Source: Peptoniphilus_A harei_B
GTDB lineage: Bacteria > Bacillota > Clostridia > Tissierellales > Peptoniphilaceae
Assembly: GCA_032560695.1 (NCBI GenBank)
Contig: JAWGHR010000016.1
Location: 1 to 25,860, forward strand
Length of the DNA: 25,860 bases
Direction: 5' to 3'
The stretch's first letter is position 1. Every line of letters begins with the position of its first letter. Under the pieces are notes generated by a model. The model worked only from the letters and a program-made list of their open reading frames with translations. It searched no databases and was not told the origin of the DNA. Position numbers and translations under genes: made by a program. Of this stretch, positions 14,461 to 22,579 are shown in pieces.

Positions 14461-15558
14461 ATGAAGAAGAAATTTACACTACTTTCAGTGTTATTGATTG
14501 CAATGACACTTGTTGCTTGTGGTGGCGGCAACAAAAAAGAAGCAGATGGAAACGCTGCAAACGCTGCAAACGCTACTAAAGAAACAACTGAAGCTAAATC
14601 AGATGTTAACGTTGGTTTTGTAACTGACGAAGGTGGAGTTAATGACCAATCCTTTAACCAAGGAGTTTGGGAAGGACTTCAAAAAGCAATTGATGAACTT
14701 GGAATCAAGGCTGACTACATTGAATCTAAGGACACTAAGGACTACACTCCTAACCTAGAAACTTTTGCTGACCAAGATAAGAATCTTATCGTTGGTGCTG
14801 GTTTCAAAATGGGTGGAGCTATAGCTGAAGCAGCTGCAATGTATCCAGAAACTAACTATGCAATTGTTGACGTTGACGTTACTGCAGGACCTGACGGAAA
14901 AGTTGAAGCTCCTTCAAACCTACTTGGAATTATGTTTAGAGCACAAGAACCATCTTTTCTAGTTGGTTATATCGCTGGTATGACTACAGAAACTAACAAG
15001 GTTGGTTTCGTTGGTGGCCAAGAAGGTAACATTATTTGGGGATTCGAATATGGTTACAAGGCTGGTGTTGATTACGCAGCTAAGGAAAAGGGAACTGACA
15101 TAGAAGTTCTTAGCCAATATGTTGGAGATTTCTCTGACGCACAAAAGGGTAAATCAATCACTGCTACAATGTACCAAAACGGTGCTGACGTAGTATTCCA
15201 CGCAGCTGGTGGAGCAGGCGAAGGTGTTATCGAAGCTGCTAAAGAAGCTGACAAGTGGGTAATTGGTGTTGACAGAGACCAAAGCGACAGAGCTCCTGAA
15301 AATGTATTAACTTCTGCAATGAAAAATGGCGATGTTGCTGTTTACCAAGTTGTAAAAGATATGCAAGAAGGTAAGTTCGAAGGTGGAAGAACAATTGAAT
15401 TTGGTCTTTCTGATGATGGAGCAGTAGGTATTGCACCAACTTCTGACAAGAATGTTAAGCCTGAAATTTTAAAATCAGTTGAAGAAATTACTGAAAAAAT
15501 TGTTTCTGGCGAAATCAAAGTTCCTTACAACGAAGAAACTTACAACGAATACAAATAA
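14461..15558 (+). CDS. BMP-family substrate-binding lipoprotein (nucleoside importer)
   Basis: 365 residues. A lipoprotein signal ends in the lipobox LVAC (Cys20). A short linker with repeated Asn-Ala-Ala, coded by a 9-base repeat, leads to a BMP/PnrA-type binding domain: VNVGFVTDEGGVNDQSFNQG is the family signature, with MFRAQEPSFLVGYIAG and GGQEGNIIWGFEYGYKAG following. Such proteins (Treponema PnrA, B. subtilis NupN) bind purine nucleosides; the exact ligand here is inferred from family and neighbours. It has its own strong promoter and a terminator behind it, which should give much more binding protein than transporter. AGGAGG is present before the ATG. Confidence 0.92.
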   Translation: MKKKFTLLSVLLIAMTLVACGGGNKKEADGNAANAANATKETTEAKSDVNVGFVTDEGGVNDQSFNQGVWEGLQKAIDELGIKADYIESKDTKDYTPNLETFADQDKNLIVGAGFKMGGAIAEAAAMYPETNYAIVDVDVTAGPDGKVEAPSNLLGIMFRAQEPSFLVGYIAGMTTETNKVGFVGGQEGNIIWGFEYGYKAGVDYAAKEKGTDIEVLSQYVGDFSDAQKGKSITATMYQNGADVVFHAAGGAGEGVIEAAKEADKWVIGVDRDQSDRAPENVLTSAMKNGDVAVYQVVKDMQEGKFEGGRTIEFGLSDDGAVGIAPTSDKNVKPEILKSVEEITEKIVSGEIKVPYNEETYNEYK

Positions 15559-15564
15559 GCCTAT

Positions 15565-15606
15565 AAAGTCATCTCTTAGGAGTCATCTAGGGGATGACTT
15601 TTTTTA
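15565..15606 (+). terminator. Two-way intrinsic terminator between binding protein and ABC genes
   Basis: The 3' arm GATGACT (15593-15599) before a T run can pair with either of two copies of AGTCATC, at 15567-15573 and 15581-15587. The outer choice gives an 11-bp stem with one G-T pair. The inner choice gives a 7-bp stem with a five-base loop. Both end in the same U tract. This probably limits, rather than stops, read-through into the ABC genes. Confidence 0.8.
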
Positions 15607-15637
15607 TTGTAAATAATTTTAAAATTGCTTAATTCTT

Positions 15638-15646
15638 TGGTATAAT
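15638..15646 (+). promoter_or_regulatory. Extended -10 promoter of the nucleoside ABC operon
   Basis: TGGTATAAT (15638-15646) is a perfect extended -10. It gives a start near 15653, right before AAAGGAG (15661-15667) and the TTG start at 15676. Confidence 0.6.
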
Positions 15647-15675
15647 TTACTTAATATAACAAAGGAGCGTTTGTA

Positions 15676-17208
15676 TTGGAAACTAATAACAAAGACTTAG
15701 TCGTAAGGATGGAGAATATCACCAAAAAATTTGGTGATTTCACTGCAAACGACGGAATTGATCTTGATATTAGGAGGGGCGAAATCCATTCTCTTCTTGG
15801 AGAAAACGGTGCCGGTAAGACTACTCTTATGAATATGCTTTACGGTTTGAGTTCTCCCACATCAGGTGAGATTTATATAAATAATGAAAAAAAAGAATTC
15901 AAGGATCCCAACGACGCCATTAAGGCAGGACTAGGCATGGTTCACCAACACTTTATGCTTATTGAACCCTTTACTGTTGTTGAAAATATTGTTCTTGGCA
16001 TGGAGCCCATGAATGGAATCAAGGTGGACATAAAGAAGGCAAGGGAAGATGTAGTTGCCCTTTCTGAAAAATATGGTTTTAAAATTGATCCTGATGCAAG
16101 AATCCAAGACATCACTGTAGGCACTCAACAAAAGGTAGAAATTCTTAAGGTTTTGTATAGGGGTGCTGACATCTTAATTTTTGATGAGCCAACTGCTGTT
16201 TTGACTCCTCAAGAAATCACTGAATTAATCGAAATAATAAAAAATCTTGCAAAGGAAGGCAAGTCTATAATTATAATCACCCACAAGCTAAAGGAAATTA
16301 AGCAAATGGCAGACAGGTGTACAATTATTAGACGTGGCAAAAAGATTGATACAGTAAATGTATCTGATGTAAGTGAATCTGAACTTGCTGACATGATGGT
16401 TGGAAGAGCCGTTCATCTAGATGTTAATAAGGCTGATTGTAAGGCTGGCGACACAATACTAGATATCAAGGGTCTAACTGCAAGAGATATTAGAAATGTC
16501 ATAAAGTTAGACGACTTAAACCTTGATATCAAGGCTGGAGAAATCCATGGCATTGCAGGTGTTGATGGAAATGGTCAGTCTGAACTTATTGAAACTCTTA
16601 CTGGTCTTAAAAAGGCAGAGTCGGGGTCTGTGATCTTTAAGGGCGAAGAAATTTTAAACCATAGTCCAAGGGATATTATTGAAAGAGGTTTAAATTCTAT
16701 TCCTGAAGATAGACAACTTAGAGGTCTTGTCCTAGATTTTTCTGTTGCAGAAAATATTATTTTAAAGGAATACTACAAGGACAAGTTTTCCAAAAAAGGA
16801 ATTTTAGATTTTCCTAATATTGAAAAAAATGCCACTGACCTTTCAGAGGATTATGATATAAGACCAAGAAACATTAAACAACTTGCAGGTGCCCTTTCTG
16901 GTGGTAACCAACAAAAGGTAATTATAGCAAGAGAGATTTCTGGAGATCCAGATCTTCTTATTGCAGCCCAACCAACTAGGGGGCTAGATGTTGGTGCCAT
17001 TGAATACATTAGGAATTTCTTGATAAAGCAAAGAGACAAGGGAAAGGCAGTTCTCCTCATCTCCTTTGAACTTGATGAAATTATGGCACTATCTGATAGG
17101 ATTTCTGTTATTTATAATGGAAAAATCTTAAAGACCTTTGATGCAAAACAAACTAATGAAAGAGAACTAGGACTATATATGGCAGGAGGTAAAAATGAAG
17201 AGAAATAG
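15676..17208 (+). CDS. Nucleoside ABC transporter, double ATP-binding protein (NupO/YufO type)
   Basis: 510 residues with two fused nucleotide-binding domains. The first (about 8-240) has Walker A GENGAGKTT, Q-loop MVHQHFML and Walker B ADILIFDEPTAVLTP. Its signature is altered to TVGTQQKVEILK, as usual in this family. The second (about 260-505) has a degenerate P-loop GVDGNGQSE, the signature LSGGNQQKV and an unusual Walker B LLIAAQPTRGLD in which the Asp-Glu pair is replaced, again family-typical. The start is TTG with AAAGGAG eight bases upstream; the first in-frame ATG lies eleven codons later. It overlaps the next permease by 14 nt. Related sugar importers share the layout, but the BMP neighbour favours nucleosides. 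Confidence 0.92.
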   Translation: METNNKDLVVRMENITKKFGDFTANDGIDLDIRRGEIHSLLGENGAGKTTLMNMLYGLSSPTSGEIYINNEKKEFKDPNDAIKAGLGMVHQHFMLIEPFTVVENIVLGMEPMNGIKVDIKKAREDVVALSEKYGFKIDPDARIQDITVGTQQKVEILKVLYRGADILIFDEPTAVLTPQEITELIEIIKNLAKEGKSIIIITHKLKEIKQMADRCTIIRRGKKIDTVNVSDVSESELADMMVGRAVHLDVNKADCKAGDTILDIKGLTARDIRNVIKLDDLNLDIKAGEIHGIAGVDGNGQSELIETLTGLKKAESGSVIFKGEEILNHSPRDIIERGLNSIPEDRQLRGLVLDFSVAENIILKEYYKDKFSKKGILDFPNIEKNATDLSEDYDIRPRNIKQLAGALSGGNQQKVIIAREISGDPDLLIAAQPTRGLDVGAIEYIRNFLIKQRDKGKAVLLISFELDEIMALSDRISVIYNGKILKTFDAKQTNERELGLYMAGGKNEEK

Positions 17209-18322
17209 GTTTATATACACAATCCTCGCCATTGTACTTGGTATCTTAATTGGGTCAATCATACTTTTAATGAGTGGAACAAATCCAGTTGAGGCATACA
17301 AGGTAATCTTCTTAGGTGCCTTTGGAAAGCCTAAGTATATTTCCTGGACAATAGTAAAGGCAGTACCCCTAATCCTAACAGGACTTTCAGTTGCCTTTGC
17401 TTTTAACACAGGTCTATTTAATATTGGTGCTGAAGGTCAATACATTGTTGGTTCCATTGGAGCCCTCGTTGTTGGACTTTTGCTAGACCTTCCTCCAGTA
17501 ATCCACGGACTTGTAGCACTTTTAGTTGGTGCTCTTTGTGGTTATCTCTGGGGAGCTATAGTTGGAATCCTAAAGGCAAAATTCCAAGTTAATGAAGTTA
17601 TATCTTCCATTATGATGAACTGGATTGCCTTTTATTTAAGTAATTATCTTTTGAGTTTTCCAATCTTAAGATCAATTGAATCAGATAACTCCTATCCAAT
17701 TAAACAATCAGCCAGCATAAAAATTGCTGGGGCTTGGAAGATGAGTGAGTCTGGTAGAGCTTATCTTGCTCAACATAAATTTTTAAAGGATATTTTAAAT
17801 CCACCACTAAACTTTGGTATCATTATTGCCATTATTGCAGCCATAGTAGTTTGGTACATCCTAAAGAAAACTACACTTGGTTACGAACTTCGTGCTGTTG
17901 GTTTTAATGAAAAAGCAGCGGAATACGGTGGAATTGACATTAACAAATCTATTGTAAAATCCATGGGTATTGCAGGAATCTTGGCAGGACTTGCTGGTGC
18001 AATAACTGTTCTTGGTGTTTCTGGTGACATTGGAATCATGGCAGCCCAAGAAGGTTACGGATTTGATGGAATGGCAGTTGCCCTTATAGCTGGCAACAAT
18101 CCACTGGGTACAATCCCAGCAGCCCTTCTCTATGCAGGCTTAACTTATGGAGGAGGAAAGCTTACTACAATAGGAACTTATTCAGAAGTTGTAAATATAA
18201 TTATTGGTATAATGATCCTATTTATTGCAATGCCAAAACTTTTGGATATGATTAAGTTCTTCTTTACTAAGTGGTCAAAGAAGGATGGAAAAAATTTAGA
18301 AAAAGGAGGAGCAAATGAATAG
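17195..18322 (+). CDS. Nucleoside ABC transporter permease (NupP/YufP type)
   Basis: 375 residues with about eight to ten membrane helices. AFAFNTGLFNIGAEGQYIVG is the hallmark of the BPD_transp_2 permeases of BMP systems. KTTLGYELRAVGFNEKAAEYGGI is the cytoplasmic coupling loop, and GYGFDGMAVALIAGNNPLG is also typical. AGGAGG inside the ATPase gene precedes its ATG. The end overlaps the second permease by 8 nt, consistent with a PQ heterodimer made in equal amounts. Confidence 0.93.
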   Translation: MKRNRFIYTILAIVLGILIGSIILLMSGTNPVEAYKVIFLGAFGKPKYISWTIVKAVPLILTGLSVAFAFNTGLFNIGAEGQYIVGSIGALVVGLLLDLPPVIHGLVALLVGALCGYLWGAIVGILKAKFQVNEVISSIMMNWIAFYLSNYLLSFPILRSIESDNSYPIKQSASIKIAGAWKMSESGRAYLAQHKFLKDILNPPLNFGIIIAIIAAIVVWYILKKTTLGYELRAVGFNEKAAEYGGIDINKSIVKSMGIAGILAGLAGAITVLGVSGDIGIMAAQEGYGFDGMAVALIAGNNPLGTIPAALLYAGLTYGGGKLTTIGTYSEVVNIIIGIMILFIAMPKLLDMIKFFFTKWSKKDGKNLEKGGANE

Positions 18323-19271
18323 TTCACTTTTAAGCTTAGCAAGTATTTTATCAATTACACTTTTATATTCAGCTCCCCTCATTTATACAGCCCTCGGAGG
18401 TGTCTTATCTGAAAATGCCGGAGTTGTAAACATTGGACTTGAAGGAATGATGGCCATAGGAGCAGTTGTGGGATCCATTGTTGGCTACTATCTAGGAAAC
18501 CCTTGGTTGGCTTTCTTGTGTGGAGGACTTGGCGGGATGTTAATTGCCCTTCTTCATGCAATAGCTACAATTAACTTTGCAGCAGATCACGTTGTAAGTG
18601 GTATTGCCATTAACTTAATTGGACCTGGACTTGCACTTTTCCTTTGTAGACTCTTCTTTGATGGAGCAGCCATGTCAAAATCAATTGATTATGAAAACAA
18701 ACTTCCAGTTTTATTTGGAAAAGTTTTTAAATCTGGTGGTGGAAAGGGAATAATGAGATTCTTTGACATTGTGTTCTCACAATATGCATCAGTTTACCTT
18801 GCCTTTGTCCTTGTATTAGTAGTTTACTTCATACTTTACAAGACTAGACTTGGTCTAAGGATAAGGGCAGTTGGTGAATATCCTAAGGCAGCAGAAACTC
18901 TTGGAGTTGACGCCTACAAGATCAAATACATTTGCGTATTAGCATCTGGTTTTTTAGCAGGACTTGGTGGAGCCTCAATGTCTCTTGCAGTTGTATCCAA
19001 CTACAGGGAAACACTTATCTCTGGTCAAGGCTTTATTGCCCTTGCTGCAGTAATCTTTGGTGGATGGAAACCCCAAGGGGCTATGCTAGCTTGCTTACTC
19101 TTTGGTTTTGCACAAGGACTTTCAGTTTTCCTAGGATCCATTGGAATAAAAATCGATACAAACTTACTTTCAATGATTCCTTACGCAATAACCCTTCTTG
19201 TCTTAATAATTTTTGTGAAGGGATCAAGAGCACCATCAGCAGATGGTATTCCTTACGAAAGAAACAATTAA
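18315..19271 (+). CDS. Nucleoside ABC transporter permease (NupQ/YufQ type)
   Basis: 318 residues, about eight to nine membrane helices. YTALGGVLSENAGVVNIGLE near the N-terminus, the coupling loop KTRLGLRIRAVGEYPKAAET and GQGFIALAAVIFGGWKPQGA identify the second BMP-type permease. AAAAGGAGG lies before the ATG inside the preceding gene. It is the last gene of the operon and a strong terminator follows at once. Confidence 0.93.
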   Translation: MNSSLLSLASILSITLLYSAPLIYTALGGVLSENAGVVNIGLEGMMAIGAVVGSIVGYYLGNPWLAFLCGGLGGMLIALLHAIATINFAADHVVSGIAINLIGPGLALFLCRLFFDGAAMSKSIDYENKLPVLFGKVFKSGGGKGIMRFFDIVFSQYASVYLAFVLVLVVYFILYKTRLGLRIRAVGEYPKAAETLGVDAYKIKYICVLASGFLAGLGGASMSLAVVSNYRETLISGQGFIALAAVIFGGWKPQGAMLACLLFGFAQGLSVFLGSIGIKIDTNLLSMIPYAITLLVLIIFVKGSRAPSADGIPYERNN

Positions 19272-19282
19272 AAATAAAATTT

Positions 19283-19309
19283 GTCTCAGCTTCGGCTGGG
19301 ACTTTTTTT
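19283..19309 (+). terminator. Intrinsic terminator of the nucleoside ABC operon
   Basis: GTCTCAGC (19283-19290) and GCTGGGAC (19295-19302) form an 8-bp stem with one G-T pair around a TTCG tetraloop, followed by seven T. Confidence 0.95.
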
Positions 19310-19346
19310 ATGCCCTGATTTATCTTAGTAAATTATAAAAATTTTC

Positions 19347-19355
19347 TGATATAAT
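19347..19355 (+). promoter_or_regulatory. Extended -10 promoter of the P1 peptidase gene
   Basis: TGATATAAT (19347-19355) is an extended -10 box. The start would fall near 19362, only about 15 bases before the ATG. Confidence 0.5.
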
Positions 19356-19376
19356 TTCTTTAAGAGGAGGATGTTT

Positions 19377-20405
19377 ATGACTTTTGAAAATTTTATAAAT
19401 AGGAGGAAGGGACGACTTAATAAAATATCTGACGTCAAGGGAGTGAAGGTTGGCCACTCAACTATTAGGGATGGTAAAATAAAAACTGGAGTGACATGTA
19501 TCATGCCCCATGATGGAGATGTATTTAAGGAAAAACTCTTGGCAAGCTCTTACATAATTAACGGTTACGGAAAAAGTCTTGGCCTAGTTCAACTTGAAGA
19601 GTTAGGTACTCTTGAGTCACCAATTTTTATGACTAACACAATGAGTCTTGGAAGAGTTCTTGACTCATCAATGAAGTGGATGATTGATAGGTATCCTAAG
19701 GTGGGCGACAAGTCAGGAGCACCAAATATAATTGTCACTGAATGCAACGACGGAGTTATAAATGATATGAGGGGACTTCATGTAAAAGAAGAAAATGTAC
19801 TGGAGTCTCTTGAAAATATAAAAGAAGACTTTGAAGAAGGCTCAGTGGGAGCAGGAACAGGTATGATTTCCTTTAACCTCAAAAGTGGAATTGGCTCTTC
19901 ATCAAGAATTATTGAAATAGAAGGAGAGGACTACACACTAGGCAGTCTAGTCTTGTCAAATTTTGGCAGGATAAAGGACTTAAAGATAGAAGGTAGACCC
20001 ATAGGACGTGAAATGTATTTAAAGTCCAAGGAAAAAAGGGAAGATAAGGACAAGGGATCAATTATTATTGTCCTCGCAACAGACTTGCCACTAAGCTCAA
20101 GGCAATTAAAGAGACTTGCAAAGAGGGCCACAATTGGTCTTGGCAATGTTGGATCTTACTTAGGGCATGGATCAGGAGACATTGTAATTGCCTTTTCAAC
20201 TGCCAATAAGATAGTTGAATCTAACTTTGAAGAAATTAAAGTTCTAAAAGAAGATTTATTAGATGATGCCTTTAGGGCTTGTGCAGAATCAGTAGAAGAA
20301 TCTGTAATTAAATCCTTAATTTATTCCGAGTCAGAAGTAACAAAGGATGGTAAAAAAATATTTTCTCTTGAAGAAAATTTAAAAAATTTGGGAATAGATT
20401 TTTGA
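19377..20405 (+). CDS. P1-family (S58, DmpA/BapA-like) self-processing Ntn peptidase
   Basis: 342 residues from the ATG at 19377. The alternative ATG at 19371 touches its AGGAGG ribosome site, so the second is preferred. Family marks are ISDVKGVKVGHSTI at the N-terminus, GKSLGLVQLEELG, NIIVTECNDGVINDMRG, VGAGTGMISFNLKSGIGSSSR, and KGSIIIVLATDLPLSSRQLKRLAKRA. In DmpA the chain cleaves itself before the serine that starts this last segment, and that serine becomes the N-terminal nucleophile; here it is Ser228 (codon 20058-20060), preceded by Gly227. Such enzymes act on short or beta-amino peptides; the natural substrate is unknown. No signal peptide is seen, so it is cytoplasmic. It is a single-gene unit. 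Confidence 0.9.
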   Translation: MTFENFINRRKGRLNKISDVKGVKVGHSTIRDGKIKTGVTCIMPHDGDVFKEKLLASSYIINGYGKSLGLVQLEELGTLESPIFMTNTMSLGRVLDSSMKWMIDRYPKVGDKSGAPNIIVTECNDGVINDMRGLHVKEENVLESLENIKEDFEEGSVGAGTGMISFNLKSGIGSSSRIIEIEGEDYTLGSLVLSNFGRIKDLKIEGRPIGREMYLKSKEKREDKDKGSIIIVLATDLPLSSRQLKRLAKRATIGLGNVGSYLGHGSGDIVIAFSTANKIVESNFEEIKVLKEDLLDDAFRACAESVEESVIKSLIYSESEVTKDGKKIFSLEENLKNLGIDF

Positions 20406-20440
20406 TATTTATTAACTTATTTAAAATTTATGGGTGTGGG

Positions 20441-20449
20441 TGTTACAAT
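20441..20449 (+). promoter_or_regulatory. Possible extended -10 promoter of the triplicated membrane-protein operon
   Basis: TGTTACAAT (20441-20449) is a one-mismatch extended -10 box. It would start transcription near 20456 and place the long hairpin at 20467-20508 in the leader. Confidence 0.4.
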
Positions 20450-20466
20450 AAATTAAAAGGGATTAT

Positions 20467-20508
20467 TTTTATTTATAAAATACTCTTAAACTAGTTTTAT
20501 AAATAAAA
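20467..20508. repeat. Perfect 14-bp inverted repeat upstream of the membrane-protein operon
   Basis: TTTTATTTATAAAA (20467-20480) and TTTTATAAATAAAA (20495-20508) are exact reverse complements with a 14-base spacer. All stem pairs are A-T. No T run follows the right arm, so a simple intrinsic terminator is unlikely. It could be a leader hairpin or a protein-binding palindrome, and ends 18 bases before the first gene. Confidence 0.65.
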
Positions 20509-20526
20509 GATTTTAGAGGTGATTTA

Positions 20527-21171
20527 ATGAGTGATTTAACTATATATTTCTTAGTAACAGTTTTTATATCAGCCTTAGAAACTTTTAATTACATAAGAGA
20601 AGATAAGAAAGAAGAAAAAGATTCTAAGAATGACGTAATATATTCCTTCCTAGTGAGCAATTTTTTAATCTTACAATTTTACTTTACAATTTATCAAAAT
20701 ATTGGATTTGCAATTATGGTTAGCATATTTGTTTATTTTGTGTTTTGGGCTATTTATAAACTTTACACAGATAGGAAAAGAGGAAGTAAGTTACTGAAAA
20801 ATAAGAATGAGCCTAAGTGGAGGGTTTTATTTATTTCAATATCTTTTATATTATTAGCAAGTCTTAGTTTTTTAGAATTAGAAGATGGAGCTACTATTTA
20901 TTCATACAACAAAAGTGACTTTCGAAAAATTTTAATAATTTCAATTTTTTTTATTAGCTACATTAGAATTATTTTAGACTTGAGAGTTTTAAAAAGAATT
21001 TTATTTGAAAAAGATATTTGGAGAAGAGCTTTTATTATTTCAGAAATTATTTTGATTTTGGTATTAGGTTTAGGAAGTGCCTATAATATAAAAAATGTAA
21101 ACCGCTTTGATTTTTATGTAGAGAGAGAAGATTATCAAGAAACATCAGGAGAGGAATTATGGGATCATTAA
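20527..21171 (+). CDS. Multi-pass membrane protein, first of three paralogs
   Basis: 214 residues of unrecognised family. About six membrane helices are predicted (about 5-20, 37-53, 58-78, 98-115, 131-150, 168-188) with short charged loops. It shares with the next two genes a characteristic set in the same order: LELEDGATIYSYNKSDF, ILFEKDIWRRAF and AYNIKNVNRFDFYV. The acid/Gly pair in LEDG and the NRFDFY tail look most conserved. AGAGGTGA precedes the ATG. The end overlaps the second gene by 13 nt, so the set is translated as a unit. It has extra acidic residues after the tail that the others lack. Function unknown. Confidence 0.85.
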   Translation: MSDLTIYFLVTVFISALETFNYIREDKKEEKDSKNDVIYSFLVSNFLILQFYFTIYQNIGFAIMVSIFVYFVFWAIYKLYTDRKRGSKLLKNKNEPKWRVLFISISFILLASLSFLELEDGATIYSYNKSDFRKILIISIFFISYIRIILDLRVLKRILFEKDIWRRAFIISEIILILVLGLGSAYNIKNVNRFDFYVEREDYQETSGEELWDH

Positions 21172-21761
21172 TTATATTACTTATACCAGCGATTATTTTA
21201 TGTTCAATAATTCTAATTGAAGATTGGTATAAAAAAAGAAGAGGAATAGAAACTGACAGTGGTGATGTATTGAATAGCTATATTTATGCCTTTGTAGTTA
21301 TTGAAATGTGGCTTTCAAATACTTTTAGTCAAGACAAGTTGTTTGTATATTTAGTAGTTTTTGGTCTTGTGGCATATTTTGTATATAAAACTTTCACAGA
21401 AGATATTATGAAAAACAAGTACAAGGATGACCCAAGACTTTATAAAATAACAACAATTATTGTTCAAAGTCTCCTTATAATTTATCAAGTAATATTTTTT
21501 ATAAGTCTTGAAGATGGTCATAGGATTGACTTCTTTGGGAAAAAAGAGTTTTCAATTATTTTGCCATGCTTTGTTTTAGCTATTTTGTGGCTTAGCTATT
21601 ATTTTTCAAAAAAATCACTGACTATATTATTTAATGATAAGGATACTTACAGGAAGCTTTTTATATCTCTACAAATTTTATTTATAATAATTTTTGTAGC
21701 CTTTACTATTTATAACTACATAAATATTAATAGGTTTGATTTTTATCTCGATAGGATGTAA
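21159..21761 (+). CDS. Multi-pass membrane protein, second of three paralogs
   Basis: 200 residues, about six membrane helices in the same pattern as its neighbours. The shared blocks read DVLNSYIYAFVVIEMWLS, ISLEDGHRIDFFGKKEF, ILFNDKDTYRKLF and IYNYININRFDFYL. AGGAG lies before the ATG, within the end of the first gene. The third gene starts 28 bases after its stop. By eye it is closer to the third copy in the block around the second helix (SYxxxxxxxxxxWLS). No enzymatic motif, signal peptidase site or transporter signature is visible. Function unknown. Confidence 0.85.
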   Translation: MGSLIILLIPAIILCSIILIEDWYKKRRGIETDSGDVLNSYIYAFVVIEMWLSNTFSQDKLFVYLVVFGLVAYFVYKTFTEDIMKNKYKDDPRLYKITTIIVQSLLIIYQVIFFISLEDGHRIDFFGKKEFSIILPCFVLAILWLSYYFSKKSLTILFNDKDTYRKLFISLQILFIIIFVAFTIYNYININRFDFYLDRM

Positions 21762-21789
21762 AACTTTGGGACTTGAAGGAGAGAATGAA

Positions 21790-22380
21790 ATGACAGGCAA
21801 AATTCAAGTAATCCTTTTTGGAACTTTTTTAGCAATATTATTTTTTATAATTATTAGAAAATTATCTAAGAAGAAAGTTAAAAAAAATTCTATCAAAGAA
21901 GAGAAACTTTTAGATTCTTACCTCGCTTATACAATATTGACAAGCTATTGGCTTAGTTCCATTTATTCGAGAACAAAGGTAATCTTATTTTATTTTGGAG
22001 TTTATCTAGTTATATATATTTTATTGAAAATATTAAACTTCGACTCAAAAATTTATAACAATGAAAAATATTTAAAGTTAACAGTTATAATAAATTGTCT
22101 AATTTTTACGATTTATCAGTTTGTATTTTTCTTAACATTAAAAAATGGAAATGTTATAAAAAATTTTAACAAATCAGCTTATATTAACACTACGATTTAT
22201 TTGTTAATGGGATTTTTTATTGTTAATATATATTTCTTAATTAAAAATCTTAGGACAATTTTTACAAAGAAAGACATTTACAGAAAAGTTTTTACCATTA
22301 TAGATATAATTTTTATCCTATCCCAAGCTTTCTTTATAGTTTATAATCTTGTAAATGCAGATAGGTTTGTTTTTTTTTAA
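21790..22380 (+). CDS. Multi-pass membrane protein, third of three paralogs
   Basis: 196 residues from the ATG at 21790. An in-frame start 54 bases earlier lacks a ribosome site and overlaps the previous gene, while AAGGAGA lies seven bases before 21790. Shared blocks: LLDSYLAYTILTSYWLS, LTLKNGNVIKNFNKSAY, IFTKKDIYRKVF and VYNLVNADRFVFF. LEDG has drifted to LKNG and the tail ends right after RFVFF, so this is the most diverged copy. About six membrane helices. A terminator follows 45 bases later. Function unknown. Confidence 0.83.
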   Translation: MTGKIQVILFGTFLAILFFIIIRKLSKKKVKKNSIKEEKLLDSYLAYTILTSYWLSSIYSRTKVILFYFGVYLVIYILLKILNFDSKIYNNEKYLKLTVIINCLIFTIYQFVFFLTLKNGNVIKNFNKSAYINTTIYLLMGFFIVNIYFLIKNLRTIFTKKDIYRKVFTIIDIIFILSQAFFIVYNLVNADRFVFF

Positions 22381-22424
22381 CTGGATAAACTTATGTAAAT
22401 TTTAAATAAAAAGAATAGATAATG

Positions 22425-22462
22425 AAAAAATATGGGAATTTCGCCAATTTCTCATATTTTTT
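22425..22462. terminator. Strong terminator before the str operon
   Basis: AAAAAATATGGGAA (22425-22438) pairs with TTCTCATATTTTTT (22449-22462), with one G-T pair: a 14-bp stem with A and T runs on either side, so it could work in both directions. It separates the membrane-protein operon from the ribosomal operon. Confidence 0.88.
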
Positions 22463-22463
22463 G

Positions 22464-22492
22464 TTGACTTAATGATTATCTAATGATAAAAT
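22464..22492 (+). promoter_or_regulatory. Sigma-A promoter of the str operon
   Basis: TTGACT (22464-22469), 17 bases, TAAAAT (22487-22492): near-consensus with ideal spacing. The start falls near 22499, giving a leader of about 80 bases before rpsL. Confidence 0.8.
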
Positions 22493-22511
22493 TGATGAGT
22501 ATTTGAGACGG

Positions 22512-22539
22512 AAAGACTACCTAAATGCAGGTAGTCTTT
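22512..22539 (+). promoter_or_regulatory. Leader hairpin of the rpsL operon
   Basis: AAAGACTACCT (22512-22522) and AGGTAGTCTTT (22529-22539) make a perfect 11-bp stem with a six-base loop AAATGC, about 13 bases into the transcript. No T tract follows, so it is not a terminator. It could stabilise the 5' end of the mRNA or be a binding site. Confidence 0.65.
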
Positions 22540-22579
22540 GAAATGTCCAATACTATTAATAAAACAGGAGGTGCAATTA

